From a virus: a DNA stretch of 64,000 bases. The notes under the pieces are model-generated. The model was given only the letters and a program-made list of their open reading frames with translations, had not been told where the DNA came from and searched no databases. Shown one piece after another: positions 8,063 through 15,682 of the stretch (positions are counted from its first letter, which is position 1; each line of letters starts with the position of its first letter). The stretch lies in the IMG/VR virus record IMGVR_UViG_3300035703_000083, positions 1-64,000 of that record, one strand, 5' to 3'. The position numbers and the translations under genes are program-made.

Positions 8063-8273
8063 CGGAAGAGGGAGAGGGAGCAATCATGAGGCGGAAGGTA
8101 TAGGCAACAAGCCACCACTGCCAAAAGCCAAGCGTGAAGCCCGGAAAGAACATGGCAGCACATATGCTCAACACCCAGGCTCGCAAGCATCCAACCAAGA
8201 AGACGCTGAGCGCCAGGCCGGTAAATTTGCCAAGCTTTTCGGCTGGGCTCAAGGAAAAATCAGGGCTGGTCAT
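8055..8273 (-). CDS. small membrane protein, 72 aa
   Basis: Two hydrophobic segments, LTGLALSVFLVGCLRAW-like (about residues 17-33) and SICAAMFFPGFTLGFWQWWLVAY-like (about 36-60), indicate a two-pass inner-membrane protein. Both ends overlap neighbours by ATGA-type junctions (8270-8273 and 8055-8062). Function unknown. Confidence 0.65.
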   Translation of the reverse strand: MTSPDFSLSPAEKLGKFTGLALSVFLVGCLRAWVLSICAAMFFPGFTLGFWQWWLVAYTFRLMIAPSPSSDD

Positions 8274-8644
8274 CGAGGAATGAGAGCGATGGGGCGGATG
8301 CGTTGAATTGCCACTGTACTAGAGACGAGAGTATTTTCCCTGTCCCAGGCGACCATTGCTGCTTTTCTTCCATTGTTTTTAACGATGCCTTGGAAGCTCC
8401 CAAAGATGCCTGTTGGCACCATACCAGCCCCTGTGAGGGACACCAATACCACGCGCTCGCCAATGGTCCAGACATAGTTCCTGGGCAACTGAGGCAGTTT
8501 ATGCCTTTTGCTCAATGGACGCAAGGGGATAGGGCAGTCCGAACCATTGTTTCTAGCTTTTTCGCCATCGCTCACTGCCTTTACAAAGCTTTGCCTGCCA
8601 TCACGCTGCTTTAGCCTAAAGACAACAAAGGAGGGCGATTGCAT
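8270..8644 (-). CDS. hypothetical protein, 124 aa
   Basis: A basic protein with YVWTIGERVVLVSLTGAGM and GSFQGIVKNNGRKAAMVAWD, which suggests a small beta-barrel (SH3/KOW-like) fold, ending AIQRIRPIALIPR. It overlaps the next gene by four bases. At its 5' end it overlaps the plus-strand gene at 8643 by two bases, so the two are divergently transcribed. No firm family. Confidence 0.65.
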   Translation of the reverse strand: MQSPSFVVFRLKQRDGRQSFVKAVSDGEKARNNGSDCPIPLRPLSKRHKLPQLPRNYVWTIGERVVLVSLTGAGMVPTGIFGSFQGIVKNNGRKAAMVAWDRENTLVSSTVAIQRIRPIALIPR

Positions 8645-9005
8645 GACGGCTTTTAGTATTCCAGTGGAAATGGTTTACAATGGCCAAATAGTGCGTGCCA
8701 TCATGGGTCCGTTCGAACATTCAGCAGAACGCGAGTTCTCCATGATGGTGAACAAGCGAGCCATTGACGAATGCTCGAGCCTGGACCAATTGAAGCCAGT
8801 GGCGAAAAACCTTCTAGAAGGCTGGTCCACGATGAATACAGCCTTGCAGAGCATGATGCTTGAAAACATTCAGCTTCGTCAGGCTTTGGCCAAGAAGGAG
8901 CTAGATCTGCAGGCGGCTGACGAGCTTATGAACGAGGCTGCTCAGATTGTGCAGCGATGTGAGCAGCGATCAAAGCGAGCCAAGCAGAGTCTTTGGCCAT
9001 GGTAG
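8643..9005 (+). CDS. hypothetical helical protein, 120 aa
   Basis: ATG 8643 is preceded by the strong ribosome site GGAGGG, which decides against an upstream in-frame ATG at 8508. The first half is globular (SIPVEMVYNGQIVRAIMGPF); the second half is a long amphipathic helix rich in Gln, Glu and Ala, likely coiled coil. It overlaps the 3' end of the minus-strand nuclease gene at 8926 by 80 bases, an unusual antisense overlap of two coding regions. Confidence 0.7.
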   Translation: MTAFSIPVEMVYNGQIVRAIMGPFEHSAEREFSMMVNKRAIDECSSLDQLKPVAKNLLEGWSTMNTALQSMMLENIQLRQALAKKELDLQAADELMNEAAQIVQRCEQRSKRAKQSLWPW

Positions 9006-9306
9006 AAGTCAGAAGGAAGATCGTCCACCCGCTCGTATACGCAAGATTATATTTTTTGCAATCTCGCTCATAGCCGCTGCCAGTGACGTGGCGGCCACGA
9101 TTGTAAACACCACCTTGTATTTCGACGCCAGTGCGAGAGAGGGGGTGAGCAAAGTCAAGGCGATACCGTTTTGAGCGTTTACTTTTGGAATAGCGCTCTT
9201 GGTAGTCTTTCTCCCACGCACTGATGTCAGAAAATTCTCGTTCAAGAATCAACTGAGGATAATGCGCTTGCCAAAGGCTGAGAAATTGATCTTCAAGAGC
9301 GCTCAA
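8926..9306 (-). CDS. Vsr/DUF559-like nuclease
   Basis: A 126-residue protein with RYRLDFAHPLSRTGVEIQGG, then GRHVTGSGYERDCKKYNLAY and GWTIFLLTS. Asp in LDFA, Glu and Gln in VEIQGG, and the later Lys pair form a PD-(D/E)XK-type active site. The overall pattern is that of short phage endonucleases related to Vsr/DUF559. In a replication and recombination operon it may resolve branched DNA or nick host DNA. It ends inside the opposite-strand gene at 8643-9005. Confidence 0.75.
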   Translation of the reverse strand: MSALEDQFLSLWQAHYPQLILEREFSDISAWEKDYQERYSKSKRSKRYRLDFAHPLSRTGVEIQGGVYNRGRHVTGSGYERDCKKYNLAYTSGWTIFLLTSTMAKDSAWLALIAAHIAAQSEQPRS

Positions 9307-9309
9307 GGC

Positions 9310-9903
9310 CTACACGGCAGCTAGATGCACCCTAGCTCCTTGGTTCTGGTAGTGGCCTGAATAAGCCTCCGCCACGTTGCCGCTGAGCTGGTAAAGCATC
9401 ACTTGCACAATTCCTTCGTTCGCGTAGATGCGAGCAGGGAATGCCGTGGGGTTGGCAATGTGCATGGTGAGATGACCTGCCCAGCCAGGCTCGATGGGCG
9501 TCACGTTGATGATGATGCCGCAACGAGCGTAGGTGCTTTTGCCGTCGCACAAGCCCATGATGGATGGAGGCATGGAAATGAGCTCAAGGCTCACTCCAAG
9601 GCCGTAACTATGGGGAGGCAGAATAAACCAGCTTCCTTCCGGCCCGTGATTCAGACAGGCTTCGTAGCCTGAAACTGCCATCATCTTGGGGTCGAGCGTT
9701 GGCTTGTTTTTCTCTTTATATTCTTTCCCATCGAAAATTCGGAAAGAATCGGGCGATAAGCGAATGTCATAGCCTGCCTGGGAAAGGCCATACGAGATGG
9801 CCTTTGCTCCAGAATCAAGCGACCGCCGCTTTTCGCCCACGAAAGGAAGGAAGATGTCCAGTTCGGCGAGCCGTTGGATTTCCTTGTCGTGGAGCAATGC
9901 CAT
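9310..9903 (-). CDS. dcd: dCTP deaminase family protein with altered catalytic position
   Basis: A 197-residue protein. Family motifs are clear: ISYGLSQAGYDIRLSP near the start, DGKSTYARCGIIINVTPIEP in the middle, and FPARIYANEGIVQVMLY. Normal Dcd turns dCTP into dUTP (or dUMP), feeding ThyX. In the usual segment TLEISN the Glu that activates water is invariant; here the segment reads TMHIAN, so that Glu is His. The protein may have lost deaminase activity, or act as a dUTPase-like or nucleotide-binding protein. ATG 9903 follows the previous stop by two bases. Confidence 0.85.
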   Translation of the reverse strand: MALLHDKEIQRLAELDIFLPFVGEKRRSLDSGAKAISYGLSQAGYDIRLSPDSFRIFDGKEYKEKNKPTLDPKMMAVSGYEACLNHGPEGSWFILPPHSYGLGVSLELISMPPSIMGLCDGKSTYARCGIIINVTPIEPGWAGHLTMHIANPTAFPARIYANEGIVQVMLYQLSGNVAEAYSGHYQNQGARVHLAAV

Positions 9904-9905
9904 GA

Positions 9906-10157
9906 TCAGAAGAGATCGTCGGAACCGGCGGCTTCGTTCATCCAAACGGAAGCGTAGCCCTTGGCGCCGTCCTTCTGCCCTTTGACTTTCACTGAGCCAG
10001 TGAAGCCGGGGGCGCGATCGGAAGTCTTGCGCTCGTTCGGCCAGACTGCCATGTCGAGACTGTAGTTGCCGCGCTCGTTAGGGCCCGCTTCCTTGAGGGC
10101 CTTGAGCACATCGACGGTCAGGTCAATGGCGGCAGTGATGGGAGGCTTTCCAGCCAT
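9906..10157 (-). CDS. small acidic-tailed protein, 83 aa
   Basis: Preceded by AAGGAG seven bases from ATG, one of the best ribosome sites in the window, so it is probably abundant. The product starts MAGKPPITAAIDLTVDVLKA and ends EAAGSDDLF, an acidic tail with a terminal Phe like that of single-stranded DNA-binding proteins. Being next to the exonuclease and annealing genes makes a DNA-binding accessory role attractive, but it is too short for a normal SSB fold and no family is recognised. Confidence 0.75.
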   Translation of the reverse strand: MAGKPPITAAIDLTVDVLKALKEAGPNERGNYSLDMAVWPNERKTSDRAPGFTGSVKVKGQKDGAKGYASVWMNEAAGSDDLF

Positions 10158-10209
10158 GGTGTTTCTCCTTGGGGAGTGATGGTTGACGCCCTTCGAGGGC
10201 TTGCCAATC

Positions 10210-10974
10210 TTACCCCCTATCCATGGTCAGCGCAAAGGCGCAGCTCCCTGGGTAGTGGTCCTTGAAATATCTCTTAACAGTGTCTGCCGTGATGCGTTGC
10301 TGAGCCACCAGCTCAAAGCCATCAAGGTGAACTAGTTGCAGCGACGGCTCGCTTTCTTCGTTTTCAGGGTCGTAGCAGGCAATCACGCACCAGGCTTCGT
10401 CAATGGGCTGCTGGTACATTTGTTCTACTGCCATGGAATAAGCGCCCAGTTGCCGCTTGTAATCCGCCAGTTGGTAATCAGGCTTTTCTTTATATGAAGT
10501 TTTCCAATCAACCAAGGCGATGGCGCCACCAGTCATTTGCGCCACCATGTCGAGCGTGCCTGAGTAGCCAATGCCAAGGCCGGTGTCGTACCAAGCCACT
10601 GCACTCTCTACTAATAGCGGCTCTTGGATGCCCTCCAAGAACGGCTCCACTGCTTCAAAATATGGACGCCAGTCTGGGGCTTTTTCAAGGTGGTGCTCAA
10701 TGTCCTCTTCCCCGAAATAGTCCTCCAGTACGCCGTGCATCCAAGTGCCACGATTGGCAGCAAGGCGAGTGCGGCGATTTGCTTCTTCCGCCCCTACGCG
10801 CTTACGCCAGTTAATAAGAGCCATCACCTTGGCCACTGGAGCCATGGCAGAAAGAAAAGTCGTCACCGAGGGCAGGACGATACCTTCTGGCACGTTCGGA
10901 AAGCCCTCGTTTATATAGTGCCTTTTTCCATTGAGACTGATGCGTCTCGGCTCAAAGCGTTCAAAAGAGGGCAT
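10210..10974 (-). CDS. PD-(D/E)XK exonuclease (RecB/Cas4-like)
   Basis: A 254-residue nuclease. The N-terminal half has PSVTTFLSAMAP and NRGTWMHGVLEDYF (the G..MHG..E motif). The catalytic core is SGTLDMVAQ followed by IALVDWKTSYKEKP, that is D...DxK, with QLGAYSMAVEQ as the family's trailing QxxxY. Such RecB-family single-subunit exonucleases resect DNA for recombination. Together with the DUF1071 annealing protein at 11500 it forms a probable exonuclease-annealase recombination pair. The start at 10974 leaves 40 bases from the preceding small gene; ATG 10986 is possible. Confidence 0.85.
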   Translation of the reverse strand: MPSFERFEPRRISLNGKRHYINEGFPNVPEGIVLPSVTTFLSAMAPVAKVMALINWRKRVGAEEANRRTRLAANRGTWMHGVLEDYFGEEDIEHHLEKAPDWRPYFEAVEPFLEGIQEPLLVESAVAWYDTGLGIGYSGTLDMVAQMTGGAIALVDWKTSYKEKPDYQLADYKRQLGAYSMAVEQMYQQPIDEAWCVIACYDPENEESEPSLQLVHLDGFELVAQQRITADTVKRYFKDHYPGSCAFALTMDRG

Positions 10975-11014
10975 GGTGGCTTGCAAGGCTCAATCCAGAC
11001 AAGCCACTGTACCG

Positions 11015-11146
11015 TCATCGACTGGGAATGCAATAGCTGCCAGAGCTGTAATAGCCCAGTGGGCAAGAGCCCTTCTTGATAATGGGCTCCTTGCAAGCTA
11101 TCGCGGCAAGGGGAAGGAAGCAAAGAGCGATGAGAATGATTTTCAT
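11015..11146 (-). CDS. tiny secreted or lipoprotein-like Cys protein, 43 aa
   Basis: ATG 11146 overlaps the stop of the zinc-ribbon gene in ATGA. The product starts MKIILIALCFLPLAAIACKE, a short signal peptide with a lipobox-like AIAC, followed by KKGSCPLGYYSSGSYCIPSR. The CPxGYYxSGxYC pattern recurs in tiny cyanobacterial and cyanophage proteins as I remember them. It would be exported to the periplasm, perhaps lipid-anchored at Cys18. Its presence in a recombination operon is odd; function unknown. Confidence 0.65.
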   Translation of the reverse strand: MKIILIALCFLPLAAIACKEPIIKKGSCPLGYYSSGSYCIPSR

Positions 11147-11427
11147 GATGCAGAAGAAGCGGAGGACGGAGGGCGTGTTTTGCGGGCGGAAAGATCGACC
11201 TTAGGGAAGTCCATAATCGCGCCAGTGCCACGGTCCCAGGTGATGCCGCAATCAGGGCATTGGTAGGCAAAGCCGCGATCTTCTTGCCATGAAGACAGGA
11301 GAATCACGCGACTGAACCATTTAGACCCGCCAAACAAATGGCGGCTTTCTTCTGGAATCGGCTGATCGTGCCAGAGACTGCCGCATTCAGGACAGTGTTT
11401 GAGCTCATCAAAGCGCATAATGTTCAT
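11143..11427 (-). CDS. zinc-ribbon protein, 94 aa
   Basis: Starting at ATG 11427, the product begins MNIMRFDELKHCPECG and later has YQCPDCGITWDRG; the two CPxCG knuckles make a likely zinc ribbon. The middle is Trp/Phe rich and the tail is basic and Ser-rich (RKTRPPSSASSAS). It may bind DNA or a protein partner. It lies between the annealing protein and a tiny secreted protein, with ATGA overlap to the latter. Confidence 0.75.
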   Translation of the reverse strand: MNIMRFDELKHCPECGSLWHDQPIPEESRHLFGGSKWFSRVILLSSWQEDRGFAYQCPDCGITWDRGTGAIMDFPKVDLSARKTRPPSSASSAS

Positions 11428-11499
11428 CGAGAGGGTTTCCGTCTTCGTCGCAGGCAATCAGGCCCGCAAAGCTTCTTGCAAGCCTGGCCGCTGCTCTAT

Positions 11500-12432
11500 C
11501 TACTTTTTTCCTTCCACATATGCCTTCGCCCATTCAATGGCAGCATTGGCCCCTTCAAGGCAGGCGGCACGCAGGCAATCAATTTCTTTTGCCATTGCCA
11601 CCTTCGTAATCTTGATACCTTCTTCCTTGGTCCACGAAGTGACCATGGTGCTGATGACATTGGCAAACATTTCAGCATCTTGAATGTCTTCTCCCTTGGC
11701 CAGGCCAAGAGCCTGCAGGGCAGTTTTGCCCAGCATCAGACTGGTGCGTTCGTCAGCCTTTCCGAGAGGGTTGGCTTTGCAGAATGCCAGCAATGCTTCC
11801 TTTCCATTGAAGCTTTCCTCAGAAGTGCCACCAGCAGCCTCCTCGGGGGAAGGTGCAGCCGTCTTGGCCGCAGGGGCAGGCTTTGGGGCTTCCTGCTGCA
11901 GAGGGAGCGATGGAGCATCATCTGCCTTGGGGATGTCTTCGCCTGCGTAAAGCTTCAGGCCAAGGCCCGTGAAAGTGGCAATACACTTAACGCTTGCCCG
12001 TTGGATGTTGTCGCTCACTTGACGAGCGTCCAAGTCCTTCACTGCATTGTGCTTGTTGTCCATCACGGGGAATACCAGCGCAGGAGTGCGCCTGATACCG
12101 TCTGTCAAATAAGGACGCAGCAGCCAGCAGCCTTCTTTTCCAAACACTGGCCAGCCAGCTTCCCGCTCCTCAAAAGAAACGAACACGCCAGGAAATTGTT
12201 CGTTCAGATAGCGAAAGGCAAATGGCCACGACAAATAGGAGAGTCCTTTGTAGTTCTTCTCCACATGATCGCCAATAGGAAGCTCGTAGGCTTTCTTGAA
12301 GGCTTCGGGGGTGATTTCAAGCGGGCTGAATATACCAAGATGACGCTCGGTCATCATTGTTTCAGCGGCAGGATTGAGAGGGTTCATGGTAGCAAAATCG
12401 GCAGGGTCGTAAGTAATGAGAGAATGGTTCAT
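11500..12432 (-). CDS. DUF1071 single-strand annealing protein
   Basis: A 310-residue protein. The N-terminal ~170 residues match DUF1071 (KGLSYLSWPFAFRYLNEQ, YLTDGIRRTPALVFPVMDN, SDNIQRASVKCIATFTGLGLKLYAGED). I associate this family with Rad52/Sak-like annealing proteins of phages. An Ala/Pro/Glu linker (about 175-205) leads to a C-terminal helical domain (EALLAFCKANPLGKADERTS to the end), possibly a partner-binding region. It would anneal single strands made by the exonuclease at 10210. Start overlaps the upstream stop by four bases. Confidence 0.82.
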   Translation of the reverse strand: MNHSLITYDPADFATMNPLNPAAETMMTERHLGIFSPLEITPEAFKKAYELPIGDHVEKNYKGLSYLSWPFAFRYLNEQFPGVFVSFEEREAGWPVFGKEGCWLLRPYLTDGIRRTPALVFPVMDNKHNAVKDLDARQVSDNIQRASVKCIATFTGLGLKLYAGEDIPKADDAPSLPLQQEAPKPAPAAKTAAPSPEEAAGGTSEESFNGKEALLAFCKANPLGKADERTSLMLGKTALQALGLAKGEDIQDAEMFANVISTMVTSWTKEEGIKITKVAMAKEIDCLRAACLEGANAAIEWAKAYVEGKK

Positions 12433-12692
12433 GAAGCGATGGAGGAATCAAGCTTGTAGTGATTGTCGTAGAAGATGACAAGCTTCTTAGGCTTTTCGCC
12501 TTCATGAGTGATCAGGCTTTGGCCGGGTAGCGGCCAATCGTCAACCACCCTGATGTCGCTAATACCTTCAGTGGAGCTCTCTTCATAGCCTTCGTCAATC
12601 GCCGTTTCCTCAAAACAGAGAAGGATGGGCAGTTCAGCGCCGTATTCGGTTTCGGCTTTGTCAAGAGCAGCACGCAGTTCAGAAAGTTTCAT
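12429..12692 (-). CDS. small acidic protein, paralogue of 12689-12937
   Basis: Encodes MKLSELRAALDKAETEYGAE with LPILLCFEETAIDEG and, later, KKLVIFYDNHY. The same build occurs in the next gene upstream (MKISELISLLQQAQ...FGDMPVG... LVLFYNDR), so the two are tandem duplicates. The pattern MK.SEL...L..A...fGd.Pv is common in phage small proteins of unknown role. ATGA overlaps join it to both neighbours. Confidence 0.7.
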   Translation of the reverse strand: MKLSELRAALDKAETEYGAELPILLCFEETAIDEGYEESSTEGISDIRVVDDWPLPGQSLITHEGEKPKKLVIFYDNHYKLDSSIAS

Positions 12693-12937
12693 CGGTCGTT
12701 GTAGAAGAGGACAAGGAACATGCTCGGCTCAACGTTAGATTCGTCAAGCAAATCAACGCCTGGCAAGCGATCAGCAGAAGAGCAAAAATAGGAAGTCATC
12801 ACACGCAGTGACACGTCCATTAAGTCTTCTGGCTTGGCCAGCTCGTAACAGTACTCAGCAGAATACGCTCCCACTGGCATGTCGCCAAATTTAGTCTGCG
12901 CTTGCTGCAGCAGAGAGATCAGTTCAGAAATCTTCAT
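12689..12937 (-). CDS. small acidic protein, paralogue of 12429-12692
   Basis: ATG 12937 is chosen because MKISEL aligns with the start of its paralogue and overlaps the upstream gene's end; a longer frame reaching 13225 runs antisense to no supported signal and has a shadow-like composition. Its 82 residues include KFGDMPVGAYSAEYCYEL. Function unknown; see the paralogue. Confidence 0.7.
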   Translation of the reverse strand: MKISELISLLQQAQTKFGDMPVGAYSAEYCYELAKPEDLMDVSLRVMTSYFCSSADRLPGVDLLDESNVEPSMFLVLFYNDR

Positions 12938-13157
12938 CAGAGGAAGGCAGTGTGGCGGTGTGGTCGATGATGTCAGGCCAAATGGCATCGCTGATAATAG
13001 ATGCCTCGTAGAAGCTGTAAGAGCGCAAAATACGTTCCACAGTTTCTGAGCGGCTAAGCCTGGCCTCGCCTGCGATGGCAGACAGATGGGCATAGGCTTG
13101 GTCTGACAGGGTGAAGTGGCGGCGTTGCTTGCCACCTTCGTAGTGGCTTTTGGGCAT
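12924..13157 (-). CDS. ribbon-helix-helix-like DNA-binding protein, 77 aa
   Basis: The segment RRHFTLSDQAYAHLSAIAGE followed by ARLSRSETVERILRSY has the strand-helix-helix pattern of CopG/MetJ-type regulators, with basic residues before the strand. A short acidic tail (LPSSDEDF) follows. As the first gene of the minus-strand recombination operon (13157 to 6706) and divergent from the primase-helicase gene, it could autoregulate this junction. This is inferred from fold and position. Confidence 0.7.
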   Translation of the reverse strand: MPKSHYEGGKQRRHFTLSDQAYAHLSAIAGEARLSRSETVERILRSYSFYEASIISDAIWPDIIDHTATLPSSDEDF

Positions 13158-13295
13158 GGCTTTCTCAAGGGCTCCCTGAGTTTAGGCACACAATGCGGCT
13201 TGGCAAGCTCTTGGGCCATCAGCATTTCTTATGGAAGCCAGTGGTTGCAACGCTTGCACCGAGGTGGCATGATGGCTTGATTCCTACCATGCTGC
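13158..13295. promoter_or_regulatory. divergent early-gene promoter region
   Basis: The only gap between the minus-strand recombination operon (starting 13157) and the plus-strand primase-helicase gene (13296). Both transcripts should begin here. No clear -35/-10 pair matching the sigma70 consensus stands out to me by eye. Confidence 0.35.
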
Positions 13296-15278
13296 ATGGC
13301 ATTCTCCATTCTTGACCACCTTGAGCAGCTTGCTCCTAGCAACGAGCCAGGCAAGTTTGTCTGCCCTGCTTGCGGCGGCAATGACTTCACGGTGAACAAG
13401 GCCAATGGCGGCTACAACTGCTGGCACGACCCAAGCGCCGCCCATAGGGCTGACATCCGCAATGCCTTGGCTCCATTAGTGCGATGGGAGAAGCCAGCGA
13501 GAGAGTCCGGCCTGCACCATTTTGATTACTACAACAGGCAAGGTCTAAAGATTGTTGAAGTGCATCGAGACGATTCGTCGGGCTCGAAGCGGATGTGGCA
13601 AGATTTCCCTACCATTACCTCCGACGCCACCAACCACAAAGCCCAGCTCCAGGAGGTGAAGGCTGGGATTTTGCCGTACAAATATACGGAAGCCCTAGAG
13701 GAAAGCAAGAAAACCGGCCTTCCTATTGTCATCGTCGAAGGTGAGCTCACCTGCCAGGCGGTGTGGGCCGCAGGACTGCCTTCTGCGACCTTTCTGGGCG
13801 GCTCCAAGCAATACCGCACTAACGGTGACTACAGCCAGCTCTTTAAGGGGCAGAAGATCGTCCTAGCGCCCGACAGGGACGAGCAGGGCGTTGCTTTCAT
13901 GGCAGAAATTGCCAATGACAACCCTGGCGCTTCGTGGCTGTATGCAGATCCGCGCTCCTGGGAATGGGACAATCTTCCGTCTGGCAACGGCTACGACCTC
14001 GCTGACTACATTGAAGACGGCGCCACAAAAGACGAATTGCTTGCTTCCATTGTCACCAAAAGCCGCCACAAAAACCAAGACGGCAAGCCTTCGTACGAAG
14101 AAATTATTGCCACGGTAGAAAACTTCGTTGGCCTCTATGCCAATGACGCTCGCATTGCTTACGAAACTAGCAACTGGTTGGAGCAGCGAGCAGTAAAAAT
14201 GAGCCAGCAAAATATAGACAAAATCGTTGAAGAAGCTCGCATGAGAGTGCATGGTAGAGAAGATATTGAAAGCATTGATGCTCTCACCATTGCAAGCTCT
14301 GACAAGGCCAGGGAATGGCTGATTGCAGGGATTATTCCCCTGGGCAGCGTTACTTTGTTGGCTGCATCAGGGGGCGTGGGCAAGAGCACTGTTGCGTACA
14401 ATTGGGCATTGAATATAGGCTTGGGCACTCCATGGAGCGGAAGACGATGCATGAAAGGGAAAACGCTCATCTGCCAGAGTGACGAGCCCTTGCTCGATAC
14501 GGCAGAGAAACTATCAGTGATTGGCTATCAAGACGCTGGCCTAGCTCCTGGTACTGTTGAATTCTGGGAGACTTGGCGCTTTGCTCACATGCAACAGCTT
14601 GAGCACTACATCAGGAAAGAGCGTCCCATTTTCGTGGTGATTGACAGCCTCACCGCCTGTCTTGCTGGCATGAACGTGGACATGGTCAAGAGTAATGCTG
14701 GCGATGTGATATATGGCTTGCGCGATTTGGCTAACACTTATCGCTGTTCGATTCTTATGCTCCACCATTTGAACAAAAGCGGGGGGCTTCGCGACTCCAC
14801 AAGCTTTGTAGACAACGTGAGCGAAGTGGTCAAGCTCACCCGCCCTGAGAATAATTTTGACAGTAGCCAGTTCATGCTCGAATGGTTAAAGAGCAGGAGC
14901 GGTCTGACCGGCAAGCACATGCTCCGTCGTGACGCTCTAAATTATGGCTGGGAATACGCTGGGCCTGTTGGTGGAAGCCTGGAAGAGCTTGATCGCGTGG
15001 TGAATGCCATTAACATGCGCAAGAACGAACGCTTCACCAAGCAACAGGCAGCGGTACTGGCAGGAGCTTTTGACATTGCTGGCACAAGCAAGATGCTGGA
15101 AGTTGCAAGGCGCCAAGGATTGATCACTAGCAGCTTTGAAGATGGTCTTAATGGGGAGAAGCAGCGCCTTTACCATTCCTGGGAATATCAAGAGCCTGAT
15201 CTTGATTTCACAACCAATGACTCCCCCATTGCTCCCGCGAAAGAGAGTGATAACTCTCTCGACGATGAGTTCTTTTAG
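13296..15278 (+). CDS. primase-helicase (zinc finger, TOPRIM, RepA/AAA_25)
   Basis: A 660-residue replication protein. Residues 20-45 form a zinc-binding primase finger (CPACGG...CWH). A TOPRIM domain follows with VIVEGELTCQAVW near 147 and VLAPDRDEQG near 190. From about 335 there is a RecA-like helicase of the RepA/AAA_25 kind: Walker A ASGGVGKST near 357, ICQSDEP, Walker B-like FVVIDSLTACL, and LMLHHLNKSGGLRDS. The acidic tail ends DDEFF. It would prime and unwind DNA at the phage origin. No DNA polymerase gene was found, so it probably recruits the host's. Confidence 0.88.
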   Translation: MAFSILDHLEQLAPSNEPGKFVCPACGGNDFTVNKANGGYNCWHDPSAAHRADIRNALAPLVRWEKPARESGLHHFDYYNRQGLKIVEVHRDDSSGSKRMWQDFPTITSDATNHKAQLQEVKAGILPYKYTEALEESKKTGLPIVIVEGELTCQAVWAAGLPSATFLGGSKQYRTNGDYSQLFKGQKIVLAPDRDEQGVAFMAEIANDNPGASWLYADPRSWEWDNLPSGNGYDLADYIEDGATKDELLASIVTKSRHKNQDGKPSYEEIIATVENFVGLYANDARIAYETSNWLEQRAVKMSQQNIDKIVEEARMRVHGREDIESIDALTIASSDKAREWLIAGIIPLGSVTLLAASGGVGKSTVAYNWALNIGLGTPWSGRRCMKGKTLICQSDEPLLDTAEKLSVIGYQDAGLAPGTVEFWETWRFAHMQQLEHYIRKERPIFVVIDSLTACLAGMNVDMVKSNAGDVIYGLRDLANTYRCSILMLHHLNKSGGLRDSTSFVDNVSEVVKLTRPENNFDSSQFMLEWLKSRSGLTGKHMLRRDALNYGWEYAGPVGGSLEELDRVVNAINMRKNERFTKQQAAVLAGAFDIAGTSKMLEVARRQGLITSSFEDGLNGEKQRLYHSWEYQEPDLDFTTNDSPIAPAKESDNSLDDEFF

Positions 15279-15326
15279 GGCAATTATGGGATGGCTATAA
15301 TTATGGCTAGTTCATAATTGGCAATA

Positions 15327-15524
15327 ATGAAGATCATCTGGGCTGACCACGATCCCTCGTGGGGCATTTCTTCTAGCAAAGCCTCCGAGGGGATTCTCGA
15401 AAACGAAGAGACCAATGCAGAGATGGAACTGGCTCGTGAATTTTCTACAAAAGAAACTATTGAAGAAGAGGAAGAAGTCGAGCAAGAAAAAAGCCCCGAG
15501 AAAGGGGCTAAAGGATTCGGCTGA
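15327..15524 (+). CDS. small acidic protein, 65 aa
   Basis: Begins MKIIWADHDPSWGI (ATG 15327; a TTG nine bases earlier is possible) and continues into a Glu-rich stretch ETIEEEEEVEQEKSPEKG. The final codons contain the hairpin AGCCCC-gagaaa-GGGGCT, so coding and possible termination signals overlap. It closes the primase-helicase unit. Function unknown; the acidity recalls DNA-mimic or chaperone-like tails but nothing more can be said. Confidence 0.6.
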   Translation: MKIIWADHDPSWGISSSKASEGILENEETNAEMELAREFSTKETIEEEEEVEQEKSPEKGAKGFG

Positions 15525-15537
15525 TTTTTAATTGCTT

Positions 15538-15592
15538 ATGGGTAGCAATACCCCGCGTGAGCTCATGGGTAGCAATACCCCGTGTGACTAAA
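15538..15592 (+). repeat. two tandem 27-base repeats, each a GCAA-capped hairpin
   Basis: The unit begins ATGGGTAGCAATACCCCG and recurs at 15565. Each copy folds as GGGTA-GCA-ATACCC/GGGTAgcaaTACCC-like stems. The pair also reads as a 17-codon frame (MGSNTPREL then MGSNTPCD, stop). It may be a protein- or RNA-binding site, or simply a duplicated hairpin. Confidence 0.6.
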
Positions 15593-15635
15593 GAGAGCCT
15601 GATATAGGCAGAAAACCAGAAATAGTGCAGATAGC

Positions 15636-15667
15636 ACCATTTTGGTGATGTCAACAAAATGGTTTTT
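15636..15667 (+). terminator. rho-independent terminator
   Basis: ACCATTTTG and CAAAATGGT form a perfect 9-base-pair stem around a 10-base loop, followed by five T. It ends the primase-helicase transcript and faces the minus-strand operon ending at 15683. Confidence 0.85.
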
Positions 15668-15682
15668 CATAAGATGCTCCGG

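Noticed and set aside
12938-13225. Longer form of the 12689-12937 gene
   Set aside because: The extension overlaps the ribbon-helix-helix gene in another frame and has low-quality composition; the ATG at 12937 matches the paralogue.
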